Of a stretch of DNA of 64,000 nt, positions 47,199 to 58,869 are shown one piece after another (position 1 is the first letter of the stretch; every line of letters begins with the position of its first letter). The stretch covers positions 1 to 64,000 of the forward strand of contig NZ_JARJNR010000008.1 of NCBI RefSeq assembly GCF_030143255.1, in the 5' to 3' direction. This DNA is from Frigidibacter sp. SD6-1. Its GTDB lineage: Bacteria > Pseudomonadota > Alphaproteobacteria > Rhodobacterales > Rhodobacteraceae. The translations under genes were made by a program, and so were the position numbers. A model generated the notes under the pieces. The model searched no databases. It saw only the letters and a program-made list of their open reading frames with translations, and was not told where the DNA came from.

Positions 47199-48107
47199 AT
47201 GGCAAATCTAGAAGACCGGCAGGATGCGCGCTCGGCCCGGAACGGCTGGCTCCTGTCGACACCCGCGCTGGTGCTTCTGGCGCTCGCGGCTGTCGGGCCG
47301 CTTTTCATAATGCTGGTTTATTCCTTCCTGGTGCCGGGCAAGTACGGCAATGTGGAATGGGGCTTCTCGACCGACGGCTGGACCGGCATCCTCTTTTCCC
47401 GCGACATATTCGACGACACGGTGAAACTCGCGGACGCGCATCTGACGATCTTCTGGCGCTCGATCAAGCTCTCGCTCCTGACGACGATCTTCACCTTCGC
47501 GGTCGGCTTCCCCACCGCCTGGTTCATTGCCACCCGCCCGCCGCGCGCCCGACCCTTCTGGCTTTTCCTCATCACGATCCCCTTCTGGACCAACCTTCTG
47601 ATCCGCACCTATGCGATCAACGAGGTCATCCGCATCGAGGGGCTGATGAATACGATCCTTCTGAAGCTCGGGCTCATTACCGAGCCCTTGCGGATCATCT
47701 ACACCGATTTCGCGGTCTTCATCGGCATGACATACGTCTACCTGCCCCTGATGGTGCTGCCCATGTTCGCCGCCATCGACCGGTTCGACATGCGGCTTCT
47801 GGAAGCCGGCTACGACCTTTACGCCACGCGCTGGCAGATCCTGCGCCGCATCATCCTGCCGGTGGTGAAGCCCGGGATCATCGCCGGATCGATCCTCGTC
47901 TTCGTCCCCTCGCTCGGCGCCTATGTGACACCGCGCGTCCTGGGCGGCGGCAAGCAGATGATGATCTCGAACTTCATCGAACTGCAGTTCGGACAGGGCC
48001 GCAACTGGCCGCTGGGCGCAGCGCTCTCGATGCTGCTTCTCGTGGTCGTCACCATCGCTCTTCTCATCTATGTCCGCTACGCGAACCGGGAGACGAGCCA
48101 TGGCTAA
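47199..48107 (+). CDS. potB: Polyamine-type ABC transporter permease PotB
   Basis: 302 residues, about six helices. The first, L-L-S-T-P-A-L-V-L-L-A-L-A-A-V-G-P, starts near residue 20, and the EAA loop is Y-D-L-Y-A-T-R-W-Q-I-L-R-R-I-I-L-P (about 205-221). The start lies one base after the potA stop, so translation is coupled. Pairs with PotC. Confidence 0.92.
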   Translation: MANLEDRQDARSARNGWLLSTPALVLLALAAVGPLFIMLVYSFLVPGKYGNVEWGFSTDGWTGILFSRDIFDDTVKLADAHLTIFWRSIKLSLLTTIFTFAVGFPTAWFIATRPPRARPFWLFLITIPFWTNLLIRTYAINEVIRIEGLMNTILLKLGLITEPLRIIYTDFAVFIGMTYVYLPLMVLPMFAAIDRFDMRLLEAGYDLYATRWQILRRIILPVVKPGIIAGSILVFVPSLGAYVTPRVLGGGKQMMISNFIELQFGQGRNWPLGAALSMLLLVVVTIALLIYVRYANRETSHG

Positions 48108-48906
48108 CCGCGCCTTCTCGGTCTCGCGCCTGCCGGGCTTTACCGTGACCGCGCTCGCGGTCTTCGCGATCCTCTATCTGCCGATCCTGACACTCGTCGC
48201 CTATTCCTTCAACGCGAGCCAGTCGGTCGCGGTTTGGGGCGGGCTGACACTCGACTGGTATGGCAAGGCCTGGGCAAACGATCATGTGAAGGACGCGACC
48301 CTGCGGTCGCTGACCATTGCGGTTTCGGCCAGTCTGATTTCGACAACCGTCGCCACGCTCGCCGCCCTCGGCACCACGCGGCGGAAACCATTCAAGGGCC
48401 AGACCTTCATCTATGTGATGATCAATCAGCCGCTGATGGTGCCGGAGATCGTAACCGCCGTCGCCCTGCTGATCTTCTTCGCCTCGATCAAGATCGCCAC
48501 CGGCTATCAGGGCCTCGGCTATCTGATCCTCGCCCATTCCGCCTTCTGCGTGCCCTTCGCCTATCTGCCGATCCGCGCGCGCCTTGAGGGGATGGATTTC
48601 AGCCTGGAAACCGCCGCCGCCGACCTTTACGCTTCCCCCTGGCAGACGTTCCGGCATGTGACGCTGCCTTTGCTCGGCCCCGGCATCATCGCCGGTTCGA
48701 TGCTCGCCTTCGTCATCTCTCTTGATGATGTGGTGATCACCGAATTCGTGAAATCGGGCGGGCAGGATACATTGCCCACCTACATGCTCGGCCAGATGCG
48801 CCGCCAGCTGACGCCAGAGATCAACGCGGTCTCCTCGATGCTTCTGGCGCTGACCGTGGCGCTTCTGACCGCCTTCTTCCTACTGACGCGCAAGAAAACA
48901 AACTGA
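48100..48906 (+). CDS. potC: Polyamine-type ABC transporter permease PotC
   Basis: 268 residues with about six helices. The EAA loop is A-A-A-D-L-Y-A-S-P-W-Q-T-F-R-H-V-T-L-P (about 172-190). Its ATG lies inside the last codons of potB (8-base overlap). Forms the channel with PotB. Confidence 0.92.
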   Translation: MANRAFSVSRLPGFTVTALAVFAILYLPILTLVAYSFNASQSVAVWGGLTLDWYGKAWANDHVKDATLRSLTIAVSASLISTTVATLAALGTTRRKPFKGQTFIYVMINQPLMVPEIVTAVALLIFFASIKIATGYQGLGYLILAHSAFCVPFAYLPIRARLEGMDFSLETAAADLYASPWQTFRHVTLPLLGPGIIAGSMLAFVISLDDVVITEFVKSGGQDTLPTYMLGQMRRQLTPEINAVSSMLLALTVALLTAFFLLTRKKTN

Positions 48907-48922
48907 AACAGGGAGTATCGAC

Positions 48923-49951
48923 ATGAAGAGACTACTCACGGCAACCGCCCTTCTTCTCGCGACCACCGGTCTTGCCAGTGCGGAGGGTGAATTGCAGCTT
49001 TACAATTGGGGCAATTACACGAACCCCGACCTTCTGGCGAAGTTCGAGAAGGAGACGGGCATCAAGGTCACCGTCACCGATTATGACAGCAACGACGCGG
49101 CGCTGGCCAAGGTCGAGGCGGGCGGTCACGGGTTCGACCTGGTGGTGCCATCAGCCAATTATGTGCCGATCTGGGTCGAGAAAGGGCTGATCCAGGAACT
49201 GGACATGTCGAAACTCGCCAATCACGGCAATATCGCGCCGGAATGGATGGATGTCGCCTGGGATCCGGGTCGAAAATTCACGGTTCCGTGGCAGTGGGGC
49301 ACGACCGGCATCGCGGTTAACACCAAGATCTACGGCGGCGACATCAACACGTCGAACGTCTTCCTCAACGTGCCGGACGAGCTGAAGGGCAAGATCAACG
49401 TCGTGCCCGAGATGAACGACATCATCAACCTCGCGATCTTCTGGGCGGGCGGCGAGCCCTGCACCGAGGACAAGGAAGTGCTGAAGAAGGTGCGCGACGC
49501 GCTGGTCGCGGCCAAGCCCGACTGGCTGTCGATGGATTATGGCGCGACCGAACATCTGTCGAACGGCGACTGGGCGGCCTCGGTCAACTGGAACGGTTCG
49601 ACCATGCGGGTGCGGCTCGCCACCAATGGCGACGTGCAATATGGCTATCCGGTCGAGGGCTACCCGATCTGGATGGATTCGGTCGCCCTTCTGAAGGACG
49701 CCCAGAATGTAGACGAGGCCTACAAGTTTCTCGACTTCATCGCCTTGCCGGAAAACGCCGCGCTGATTTCGGCCTTCGCCCGCTATGCCAACGGGATTGC
49801 CGGGTCCGAGGAATTCATGCCCGACGACATGAAGGACGCTCCGGAAGTGGTCATTCCCGAACAGTTCAAGGCATCAGGCCACTTCCTGCCGACCTGCTCG
49901 CCCCAGGCCCAGGAATATATCACCGCGATCTGGACCGAGCTTCAGAAGTAA
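48923..49951 (+). CDS. potD: Polyamine-type periplasmic binding protein PotD/PotF
   Basis: 342 residues with a signal peptide (about 1-21, L-L-T-A-T-A-L-L-L-A-T-T-G-L-A-S-A). The mature protein begins E-G-E-L-Q-L-Y-N-W-G-N-Y-T-N-P, typical of PotD/PotF, whose Trp/Asp/Glu residues bind polyamine amines. It captures the ligand and delivers it to PotBC. Last gene of the operon, followed by a hairpin terminator. Confidence 0.93.
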   Translation: MKRLLTATALLLATTGLASAEGELQLYNWGNYTNPDLLAKFEKETGIKVTVTDYDSNDAALAKVEAGGHGFDLVVPSANYVPIWVEKGLIQELDMSKLANHGNIAPEWMDVAWDPGRKFTVPWQWGTTGIAVNTKIYGGDINTSNVFLNVPDELKGKINVVPEMNDIINLAIFWAGGEPCTEDKEVLKKVRDALVAAKPDWLSMDYGATEHLSNGDWAASVNWNGSTMRVRLATNGDVQYGYPVEGYPIWMDSVALLKDAQNVDEAYKFLDFIALPENAALISAFARYANGIAGSEEFMPDDMKDAPEVVIPEQFKASGHFLPTCSPQAQEYITAIWTELQK

Positions 49952-49973
49952 GCGCGACCCATCTTGCCACTGC

Positions 49974-50006
49974 CAGCCGCCGGATCAATCCGGCGGCTGT
50001 TCTTTT
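49974..50006 (+). terminator. Terminator of the potABCD-like operon
   Basis: CAGCCGCCGGA pairs with TCCGGCGGCTG around TCAA, followed by TTCTTTT. It begins 22 bases after the potD stop. Confidence 0.85.
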
Positions 50007-50031
50007 GCGCGCACCGCCCTATGTTCGGCAC

Positions 50032-50733
50032 ATGACAGGTTCCGCCCTCATCGTCGCGCACGGCCAGCCCTCCGACCCCGAACCACCCGAGGCGGAAATC
50101 GCCGCGCTTGCGGCTGCCGTCGGCGCGTTGCTGCCAGGATGGCGGATCGCCGGAGCAACCCTCGCCGCCCCGCGCACACTTGAGCAGGCCCTGCAAGACC
50201 TTAGCGATCCGCTCGTCTTCCCCTTCTTCATGGCCGACGGCTGGTTCACCCGCAGCGAGCTGCCGCGTCGGCTGGCGGCGGCGGGTCATTCCAGCCTCGC
50301 GATCCTGCCCGCTTTCGGCCTTCTGCCCGGCATCGCCACGCTCGCCGCCGAGGTTGCACGAGAGGCGGCGACCGCCAACGGCTGGGTGGTGGCGGGTACC
50401 AGTGTCCTCCTTGCCGCGCACGGCTCTGGCCGAAGCCGCGCTTCGGCGGCAGCGACGCGGGCCATCGCCGCCAGACTGACGGGCTTTGCCTCGGTTCATG
50501 TTGGCTTCGTCGAGGAGGCGCCTTATGTTGCTGACGCGGCGCGCGACCTCGGCCCCCGCGCGCTTTGCCTGCCGCTCTTCGTCGCGCGCTGGGGTCATGT
50601 GCAGACGGATATCCCGACCGCGCTTGCCGAGGCCAGGTTCGGGGGCGAACTGCTCGCCCCGCTTGGCACCCATCCCACCGTCCCGGCCCTCATCGCCCGC
50701 GCCTTGGCGGATCACCGCGTAACGGCAGGGTAA
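50032..50733 (+). CDS. CbiX/sirohydrochlorin-chelatase-like protein
   Basis: 233 residues with two CbiX-like halves. A-L-I-V-A-H-G-Q-P-S (about 5-14) and L-L-A-A-H-G-S-G (about 127-134) each hold the metal-binding His of the class II chelatase fold. These enzymes insert Co2+ or Fe2+ into sirohydrochlorin or related tetrapyrroles. No cobalamin or sirohaem gene is nearby, so the substrate is uncertain. The ATG at 50032 is preferred over 50005, which lies in the potD terminator. Confidence 0.78.
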   Translation: MTGSALIVAHGQPSDPEPPEAEIAALAAAVGALLPGWRIAGATLAAPRTLEQALQDLSDPLVFPFFMADGWFTRSELPRRLAAAGHSSLAILPAFGLLPGIATLAAEVAREAATANGWVVAGTSVLLAAHGSGRSRASAAATRAIAARLTGFASVHVGFVEEAPYVADAARDLGPRALCLPLFVARWGHVQTDIPTALAEARFGGELLAPLGTHPTVPALIARALADHRVTAG

Positions 50734-50788
50734 TCCTTTCTCAACCTGTCGGTGCCTAGCCTTTCCCCGGGTTGAGAGGGGAAGGACC

Positions 50789-51007
50789 ATGGGACGTATT
50801 GCAGCGACGGGAAGGTCAGCGCGCGAAAGCGGCAGCGGCAACGACCCGCTGGACTATTGGCTTGAACAGGAGCGCCAGCAGGGCATCGAGGATGACTGGG
50901 CGCAGGCGGGCGACGAGCGGCTCCCTTCCGGCTGGTGGCTTCTGCCGGTGATGGTCATGGCCCTGCCGCTGTGGGGTTTCCTGATCTGGATGGCCTTCCT
51001 GCGCTGA
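50789..51007 (+). CDS. Small single-pass membrane protein (72 aa)
   Basis: 72 residues. A polar, Ser/Gly-rich start is followed by an acidic helix (Y-W-L-E-Q-E-R-Q-Q-G-I-E-D-D-W) and one transmembrane helix at about 48-71 (W-W-L-L-P-V-M-V-M-A-L-P-L-W-G-F-L-I-W) that ends the protein, so it is tail-anchored. A strong AGGGGAAGG ribosome site supports it. No family recognised. It is convergent with olsA. Confidence 0.7.
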   Translation: MGRIAATGRSARESGSGNDPLDYWLEQERQQGIEDDWAQAGDERLPSGWWLLPVMVMALPLWGFLIWMAFLR

Positions 51008-51016
51008 CGCCTCCAG

Positions 51017-51865
51017 TCAGCGATCCGACGGGTCGATTGCCGCGCCGAGGGCCGCGACCAGGCCCGCCCGCACCGACCGTTCGCAATCCAGCGCCAGCGC
51101 CTTGCGTGAGGCAAAAGCGTCGACGCTGACCGGCGGGTGAAAGATCACCTCGACCCGCCCCTGCCGTTTTGCGGCCAGCGTGTGCATAAGGTGCGGCGCG
51201 AGGTCCATCTCGCCCCACCAGCCGTAGAACCGTTTGTCGGCGCCCGCAGGCGCATGATAGGCGACCGTGACCGGCTGGATCTGCATCACATGTTCCAGCC
51301 CGTGGGTATAGAAGGCCTGAAAGAGAGTTGACTTGAACGGCAGGACCCGCATGCCATCGGTCGACGTGCCTTCGGGAAAGAACAGGAGCCGATGGCCCGC
51401 GCGAAGCCGCGCCTCGAACTCCGCCTGCTGTGCACGGGCCCGCCGCGGGTCGCGCTCGATGAAAACCGTACCGGTCGCGCGCGCCAGCCAGCCGATGAAG
51501 GGCCAGCCCGACACTTCCGCCTTCGAGACGAAATAGACCCGTTGGCAGGCGTTCAGCGCGAATATGTCGAGCCAGGAGGAGTGATTGGCGACGGTCGCCC
51601 CGCGATGCGCCATGGGTTGGCCGCGACAGACATAGCCCATGCCGAGGATCAGGAAGGCCAGACGGCAGACAGCTTGGGTGATGAAGGGCGTCACCGGCCG
51701 CGCCTGCCCGCAAAGCGGTGCCTCGAGCAGACGGGAGAGGAGCATCACCACGAGCCCGAGCGAGGTCAGAAATCCCAGCGAGATCGCGCGCACCAGTGCC
51801 CTGACCCACCCCGCCGCTGTCGGCGCGGCAAAGGTCGGCTCCTCTTCCGGGCGCCAGGTGGTCAC
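51017..51865 (-). CDS. olsA: Lyso-ornithine lipid acyltransferase
   Basis: 282 residues of the PlsC family. The catalytic H-x4-D is N-H-S-S-W-L-D (about 93-99) and F-F-P-E-G-T-S-T-D-G (about 163-172) is the substrate loop. An N-terminal membrane helix lies near 25-45. With OlsB upstream it adds the second acyl chain to lyso-ornithine lipid, a phosphorus-free membrane lipid. Its start overlaps the olsB stop (ATGA), so the two are coupled. Phosphatidic-acid synthesis by the same enzyme is possible. Confidence 0.88.
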   Translation of the reverse strand: MTTWRPEEEPTFAAPTAAGWVRALVRAISLGFLTSLGLVVMLLSRLLEAPLCGQARPVTPFITQAVCRLAFLILGMGYVCRGQPMAHRGATVANHSSWLDIFALNACQRVYFVSKAEVSGWPFIGWLARATGTVFIERDPRRARAQQAEFEARLRAGHRLLFFPEGTSTDGMRVLPFKSTLFQAFYTHGLEHVMQIQPVTVAYHAPAGADKRFYGWWGEMDLAPHLMHTLAAKRQGRVEVIFHPPVSVDAFASRKALALDCERSVRAGLVAALGAAIDPSDR

Positions 51866-52647
51866 ACCTTGGCCTCATGCTTGCGCGTGTAGAAATCGCG
51901 ATGGCGGGTGCTCATCGCCTGGGTGTCCATCAGAAGGCAGACGTCGGTCGTGTTGAAGACATGGTCGACAAAGGCCCCCTCGCCGACAAATCCGCCAAGC
52001 CGCAGATAGGCCTTCATCAGCGCGGGCATCTCGACCATGGCCTGGCGCCGGTCGATCTCTGCCGCGGGCATCAGGTCCATGCTCTCGAACCGGCGCGACC
52101 GCACCCGCAGGTCCGGTGGCGCCAGATGGTGATGATGAAGCCAGCTCAGCGGCCGCCGCAGTGCATGTATGTCGGTGCCGTGAAACGAGGCGACGCCAAA
52201 CATGATCTCGATCCCGTTCTCCAGCACATAGTCCGCAAGCCCGTTCCACAGAAGGAACATTCCTGCCCCGCCCCGATGCCCGGCATCGACGCATGACCGG
52301 CCCAGTTCCAGGAGCCGCCGCCCCGACCGCCTGAGCGGCGCCAGATCATATTCCCCGTCGCAATAGAACCGGCCGAACGCCTCGGCCCGGCCGCCGTGCA
52401 GAAGCCGGTAGGCGCCCACGACATGATCGAGCGCGCCCGTGCCGCGTGTCAGATCCACAAGCACCAGATGATCGTTGATATCGTCGAACTCATCGCGCTC
52501 GAACCGGCCGAGATGGTCCACATACGGCCCGTCACCGCCCAGTTCCTCGACGAAAACCCGGTAGCGCAGCCGCTGCGCTGCCAGAAGGTCGGCCTCACCC
52601 TGGGCCAGCCGCACCTGGTATTGCGATGTCTCGGCCGTCATCGGCAT
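51862..52647 (-). CDS. olsB: L-ornithine N-alpha-acyltransferase
   Basis: 261 residues of the GNAT-like OlsB/hemolysin family. Hallmarks are L-R-Y-R-V-F-V-E-E-L-G (about 27-37), R-L-L-E-L-G-R-S-C-V near 110 and F-G-V-A-S-F-H-G-T-D near 150. It transfers 3-hydroxyacyl groups from ACP to ornithine. The ATG at 52647 is used; 52641 is an in-frame alternative. A full CtrA-type box lies 89 bp upstream. Confidence 0.9.
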   Translation of the reverse strand: MPMTAETSQYQVRLAQGEADLLAAQRLRYRVFVEELGGDGPYVDHLGRFERDEFDDINDHLVLVDLTRGTGALDHVVGAYRLLHGGRAEAFGRFYCDGEYDLAPLRRSGRRLLELGRSCVDAGHRGGAGMFLLWNGLADYVLENGIEIMFGVASFHGTDIHALRRPLSWLHHHHLAPPDLRVRSRRFESMDLMPAAEIDRRQAMVEMPALMKAYLRLGGFVGEGAFVDHVFNTTDVCLLMDTQAMSTRHRDFYTRKHEAKV

Positions 52648-52735
52648 CCTGTCATCAGCCTCGGGTCTTTACCTTCGCGGTGGCGGTTTTACGGGCAGGC
52701 GCGGGATTCGGCAACATGCTCGCCGTTGACTCGCG

Positions 52736-52751
52736 TTAAAGCTGCATTAAC
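52736..52751. promoter_or_regulatory. CtrA-type box between DUF3553 and olsB
   Basis: TTAA-AGCTGCA-TTAACC is a full match to TTAA-N7-TTAAC. It lies 89 bp upstream of olsB and just after the DUF3553 stop. The likely target is olsB. Confidence 0.5.
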
Positions 52752-52760
52752 CATTCGGCA

Positions 52761-52949
52761 TCATTCCTGCGGTACGGACCGTCCCGAAACCAGCCTGAGC
52801 ACCACATGATTGCCGTCGATCACCACCTTGCCGCGATGTTCGAAATTCACGGTGATCTTCAGACCGATGCGGCTTTGCACCTGACCAAGGCCCCAGTCCG
52901 GTTCCCGCGGATGGGCGACGATCATTCCGGGCTCCAGAAATTCGTTCAC
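52761..52949 (-). CDS. DUF3553 protein
   Basis: 62 residues from GTG 52949 with GGAG upstream. The whole protein is one DUF3553 unit: P-G-M-I-V-A-H-P-R-E-P-D-W-G-L-G-Q-V-Q-S (about 7-26), a small beta-rich SH3-like fold resembling CarD/UvrD C-terminal modules. The function is unknown; nucleic-acid or RNA-polymerase contact is a guess from fold. It is divergent from chpT with only 26 bp between starts. Confidence 0.88.
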   Translation of the reverse strand: MNEFLEPGMIVAHPREPDWGLGQVQSRIGLKITVNFEHRGKVVIDGNHVVLRLVSGRSVPQE

Positions 52950-52975
52950 CTTTCACTCCGTTCCGGGGGTACCCG

Positions 52976-53593
52976 ATGCATTTAGCCGCAGTCGCCGACG
53001 ACGCCAAGCCGGACATGGCGTCACTCCTTGCCTCCCGGATCTGTCATGACCTCGTCAGCCCCCTCGGCGCCATCGCCAACGGGCTGGAGCTGCTCGCCAT
53101 GTCCGGCATTGCCGCGGGACCCGAGCTCGCGCTGATCTCCGAAAGCGTCGCGGCGGCGAACGACCGTATCCGTTTCTTCCGCATCGCCTTCGGGCAGGCC
53201 CACGCCGATCAGCGGATCGCGCGCGCCGATCTGCAGGCCGCGGTCGACGCGCAAGGCCGCACCAGCCGCCTGGCAATCGACTGGACCGTCGCGCCCGATG
53301 GCGCCGAACGCGGACCGGCGAAGCTTGCCCTTCTCGCCATTCTCTGCCTCGAAAGCGCGATGCCGCGCGGCGGGAAGGTGGCGGTCGAGGCTGGCGGCCA
53401 GTGGCGCGTGACCGGCCAGGCCGAGATGATCCGCCAGGACAATCCGCTCTGGGCCCGGCTCGGCGCCGCCGGAGAGATAAGGGACCTGCCCCCCGCGCTC
53501 ATCCAGTTCGCGCTTCTCGCAAGCGAAGCGCAGCGCCTCGGCCGCGTCCTCGGGGTCGAGATGGCTGCAAACCGGATCAGCGTGAGCTTCTGA
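52976..53593 (+). CDS. chpT: Histidine phosphotransferase ChpT
   Basis: 205 residues. S-R-I-C-H-D-L-V-S-P-L-G-A-I-A-N-G-L-E-L (about 20-39) with phospho-His24 is the ChpT signature. The rest is a degenerate ATPase-like domain without ATP motifs. ChpT passes phosphate from CckA (31162-33468) to CtrA and CpdR. It converges with proA, 2 bp apart. Confidence 0.93.
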   Translation: MHLAAVADDAKPDMASLLASRICHDLVSPLGAIANGLELLAMSGIAAGPELALISESVAAANDRIRFFRIAFGQAHADQRIARADLQAAVDAQGRTSRLAIDWTVAPDGAERGPAKLALLAILCLESAMPRGGKVAVEAGGQWRVTGQAEMIRQDNPLWARLGAAGEIRDLPPALIQFALLASEAQRLGRVLGVEMAANRISVSF

Positions 53594-53595
53594 CC

Positions 53596-54870
53596 TCAGG
53601 GCCGGACGGTCCCGTCGCCGGTCACCAGATATTTGAAGCTGGTCAGCTGTTCGGCGCCCACGGGCCCGCGCGCATGCATCTTGCCGGTGGCGATGCCGAT
53701 CTCGCCGCCCATGCCGAACTCGCCGCCGTCGGCGAACTGGGTCGAGGCATTGCGCATCAGGATCGCGCTGTCGAGCCGCTGGAAGAAACGGTCGGCGGTC
53801 GCGTCATTCTCGGTCAGGATCGCCTCGGTGTGCGACGAGCCATAACGGCGGATATGGGCGATGGCCTCGTCGACGCCGTCCACGAGTTTCGCCGCGATGA
53901 TCCTGTCAAGGAACTCGCGGCCGAAATCGTCCGGCGCGGCCTTGACGGTGCCAGGCACTTTCAGAAGCTCGCCCTCGGTCCGGACTTCGACGCCCGCCTT
54001 CAGCAGGTCCTCGATGAGGACCGCGCCATGCTTCGTATAGAACTGCCAGTCGATCAGCAGGCATTCCGCCGCGCCGCAGATGCCGGTCCGGCGGGTCTTG
54101 GCGTTCAGGACAACGGCGCGGGCCTTCTCAAGGTCGGCGTCACGGTCGGCATAGACATGGCAGATGCCTTCGAGATGGGCAAAGACCGGCACCCGGGCCT
54201 CCTTCTGCACAAGACCCACGAGCCCCTTGCCGCCACGCGGCACGATCACGTCGATATGGTTTACCATGCGCAGCATCTCGGCCACCGCCGCCCGGTCGCG
54301 GGTGGGGACAAGCTGGATCGCATCCGGTGAAAGGCCTGCGTCCTTCAGACCCTGAACCATGCAGTCATGAATCGCTTCCGAGGAATGGAAGCTTTCCGAC
54401 CCGCCGCGCAGGATGACCGCATTCCCGGCCTGCAGGCAAAGCGCGCCCGCATCCGCCGTCACATTGGGGCGGCTTTCGAAGATCACGCCGACGACGCCGA
54501 GGGGCGTGCGCACCCTCTTGATATTCAGCCCGTTCGGCCGGTTCCATTCGGCGATCACCGCGCCCACCGGGTCCTTCTGCGCCGCAACCGCCTTCAGCCC
54601 GTCGACGATCGCCCGAATCCGGTTCTCGTCAAGCGTGAGGCGATCCATCATCGCCGCGGTGAGGCCCTTTTCCGCGCCATAGGCGAGGTCCATGTAATTG
54701 GCGTCGAGAATCTCCTGCCGCCGGTCCCAGACCGCCTGGGCGGCCGAGACAAGCGCGGCATGCTTGCGCTCGGACGAGGCACAGGCAAGCTCCCCGGCCG
54801 CCGCTTTCGCGCGGGCGCCAATGCCCGCCATCAGCGCCGCGATATCCATCCTGCCCTGATCCGCCTGCAT
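53596..54870 (-). CDS. proA: Gamma-glutamyl phosphate reductase
   Basis: 424 residues, aldehyde-dehydrogenase-like. The nucleophile is in [11 protein letters not shown] (near 280), and [14 protein letters not shown] (near 115) is the NADPH region. It reduces glutamyl-5-phosphate to the semialdehyde in proline synthesis. The start may be 54870 (GGAAC/GGAAG upstream) or 54849. proB lies upstream on the same strand, separated by a hairpin element. Confidence 0.95.
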   Translation of the reverse strand: MQADQGRMDIAALMAGIGARAKAAAGELACASSERKHAALVSAAQAVWDRRQEILDANYMDLAYGAEKGLTAAMMDRLTLDENRIRAIVDGLKAVAAQKDPVGAVIAEWNRPNGLNIKRVRTPLGVVGVIFESRPNVTADAGALCLQAGNAVILRGGSESFHSSEAIHDCMVQGLKDAGLSPDAIQLVPTRDRAAVAEMLRMVNHIDVIVPRGGKGLVGLVQKEARVPVFAHLEGICHVYADRDADLEKARAVVLNAKTRRTGICGAAECLLIDWQFYTKHGAVLIEDLLKAGVEVRTEGELLKVPGTVKAAPDDFGREFLDRIIAAKLVDGVDEAIAHIRRYGSSHTEAILTENDATADRFFQRLDSAILMRNASTQFADGGEFGMGGEIGIATGKMHARGPVGAEQLTSFKYLVTGDGTVRP

Positions 54871-54880
54871 CTCTTCCGTT

Positions 54881-54921
54881 CCCAAATATCCCACGGGGGT
54901 CCGGGGGTGTGAAACCCCCGG
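54881..54921. repeat. Hairpin plus GATATTTGGGAAC element between proB and proA
   Basis: CCGGGGGT (54901-54908) pairs with ACCCCCGG (54914-54921). On the minus strand this is followed by ACCCCCGTGGGATATTTGGG, which runs into the proA ribosome site. It resembles the elements at 147, 22226 and 57170. Confidence 0.5.
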
Positions 54922-54932
54922 CCCGCGCGTCT

Positions 54933-57744
<2,812 letters not shown>

Positions 57745-57752
57745 CTCTCACC

Positions 57753-58292
57753 TCATCCCATCTTCTTCATGTAGGTCCAGGTGGGCACCTTGGCACTGCG
57801 CGCCACCGACCAGGCCTCGGCATCGCCGAGATAGTCGAAGCCCGCATTCACCAGCACCCGGGCGGAACCGGGATTGTCCTGAAAGACCTCGGCAAAGAGC
57901 GTGCGCGAGGCATGCGGGTTGGCCGCGACCATGGCCTGCACGGCCTCGGACGCATGGCCGGTGTTCCACAGGCCCGGCGCCACCCAGAAACCGATCTCGG
58001 ACTGGTCGCGATCCATCCGCATCAGGCTGACGAGGCCGAGGACTTCGGCCTGGCCATGGGCCGCGCCGTCCATCACCCAGATATCCTCGTCACGCTTCTC
58101 CGAGAGGGCGCGCGCGACGAACGCCTCGGCCGCGCCGGGCGGCAGCGGATGGGGAATGGCCCTTGTACCCTCGGCCAGCCTTTTGTCCGACGTGTAAAGC
58201 GCGATGAGGCCCACGTCGGAGGCCCGGATCGGGCGAAGATCAAAACGCTCTGCTTCGATAACGGGTTGCAGGGCAATCGTCTCAGGTCTCAC
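57753..58292 (-). CDS. GNAT-family N-acetyltransferase
   Basis: 179 residues from GTG 58292, preceded by a strong GGAGGAG. F-D-L-R-P-I-R-A-S-D-V-G (about 18-29) opens the RimJ-like fold and N-T-G-H-A-S-E-A-V-Q-A-M (about 112-123) replaces the usual R-G-x-G-x-A loop, a slightly altered acetyl-CoA site. Paired with the next GNAT gene; targets unknown. Confidence 0.88.
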   Translation of the reverse strand: MRPETIALQPVIEAERFDLRPIRASDVGLIALYTSDKRLAEGTRAIPHPLPPGAAEAFVARALSEKRDEDIWVMDGAAHGQAEVLGLVSLMRMDRDQSEIGFWVAPGLWNTGHASEAVQAMVAANPHASRTLFAEVFQDNPGSARVLVNAGFDYLGDAEAWSVARSAKVPTWTYMKKMG

Positions 58293-58408
58293 GTCTTCAC
58301 TCCTCCGAAAACCGTGATCCTCCCGGGCCAGAATGGACCCGGTGGAATAAAGGTGGGCGCCACGGGGCGCGGGCGCAAGGGCGTCGTGCAGTCTGGTCGC
58401 GGATTTCG

Positions 58409-58753
58409 TCAGGAGCATGACAGAATCTCTCTGTCCGCTGCCGGTCCGGCCCCTACCGTTCTGGAGGCAGGCGGGAAGCCTGCGCCCGAAAGCTCAATAA
58501 AGTCTTGCGCTTGGGCGGCAAGGCCTACAGACGGTCGCGCCAGCCTTTCGGCGGCGCGGCGCCAAAGGCCCGCAAGGCGCTGGCGAAGGTCTGCCATGGG
58601 GCGCATTGCCAGGCGTTCCTGGACAATCTCTTCCGCAAGGTCGGATTGGTGACGAAGTTCAAGCGGGAAAGCGAAAGCCCAAGCGCAGCCGCGGGCGGCA
58701 AGCATCGACTCGATGCCGGTGATGCGGGTCTCACGTGAGATGTGCTTGGTCAT
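58409..58753 (-). CDS. Doubtful hypothetical protein
   Basis: A 114-residue frame with AAGGGACC upstream. The first 70 residues (L-A-E-E-I-V-Q-E-R-L-A-M-R-P) look helical, the rest is low in structure. No family is recognised. A competing forward frame at 58505-58738 is also open. The region between the GNAT gene and rpmA (58293-58869) may hold this gene, a decayed gene or only spacer. Confidence 0.3.
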   Translation of the reverse strand: MTKHISRETRITGIESMLAARGCAWAFAFPLELRHQSDLAEEIVQERLAMRPMADLRQRLAGLWRRAAERLARPSVGLAAQAQDFIELSGAGFPPASRTVGAGPAADREILSCS

Positions 58754-58805
58754 GATGGTCCCTTTCGCTTGGCGCTTTGCGCCGGGACCCCGTCCGTCGA
58801 AACTG

Positions 58806-58839
58806 GAAGGGGGACCGGCTTGTCTGCCGATCCCCCTTC
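58806..58839 (-). terminator. Stem-loop after rpmA
   Basis: GAAGGGGGACCGGC pairs with GCCGATCCCCCTTC with one mismatch around six bases. It lies 31 bases after the rpmA stop. No T-run follows on the minus strand. Confidence 0.5.
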
Positions 58840-58869
58840 TGAACCTTCGGTTCTTTTCGGTTTGTCGGC

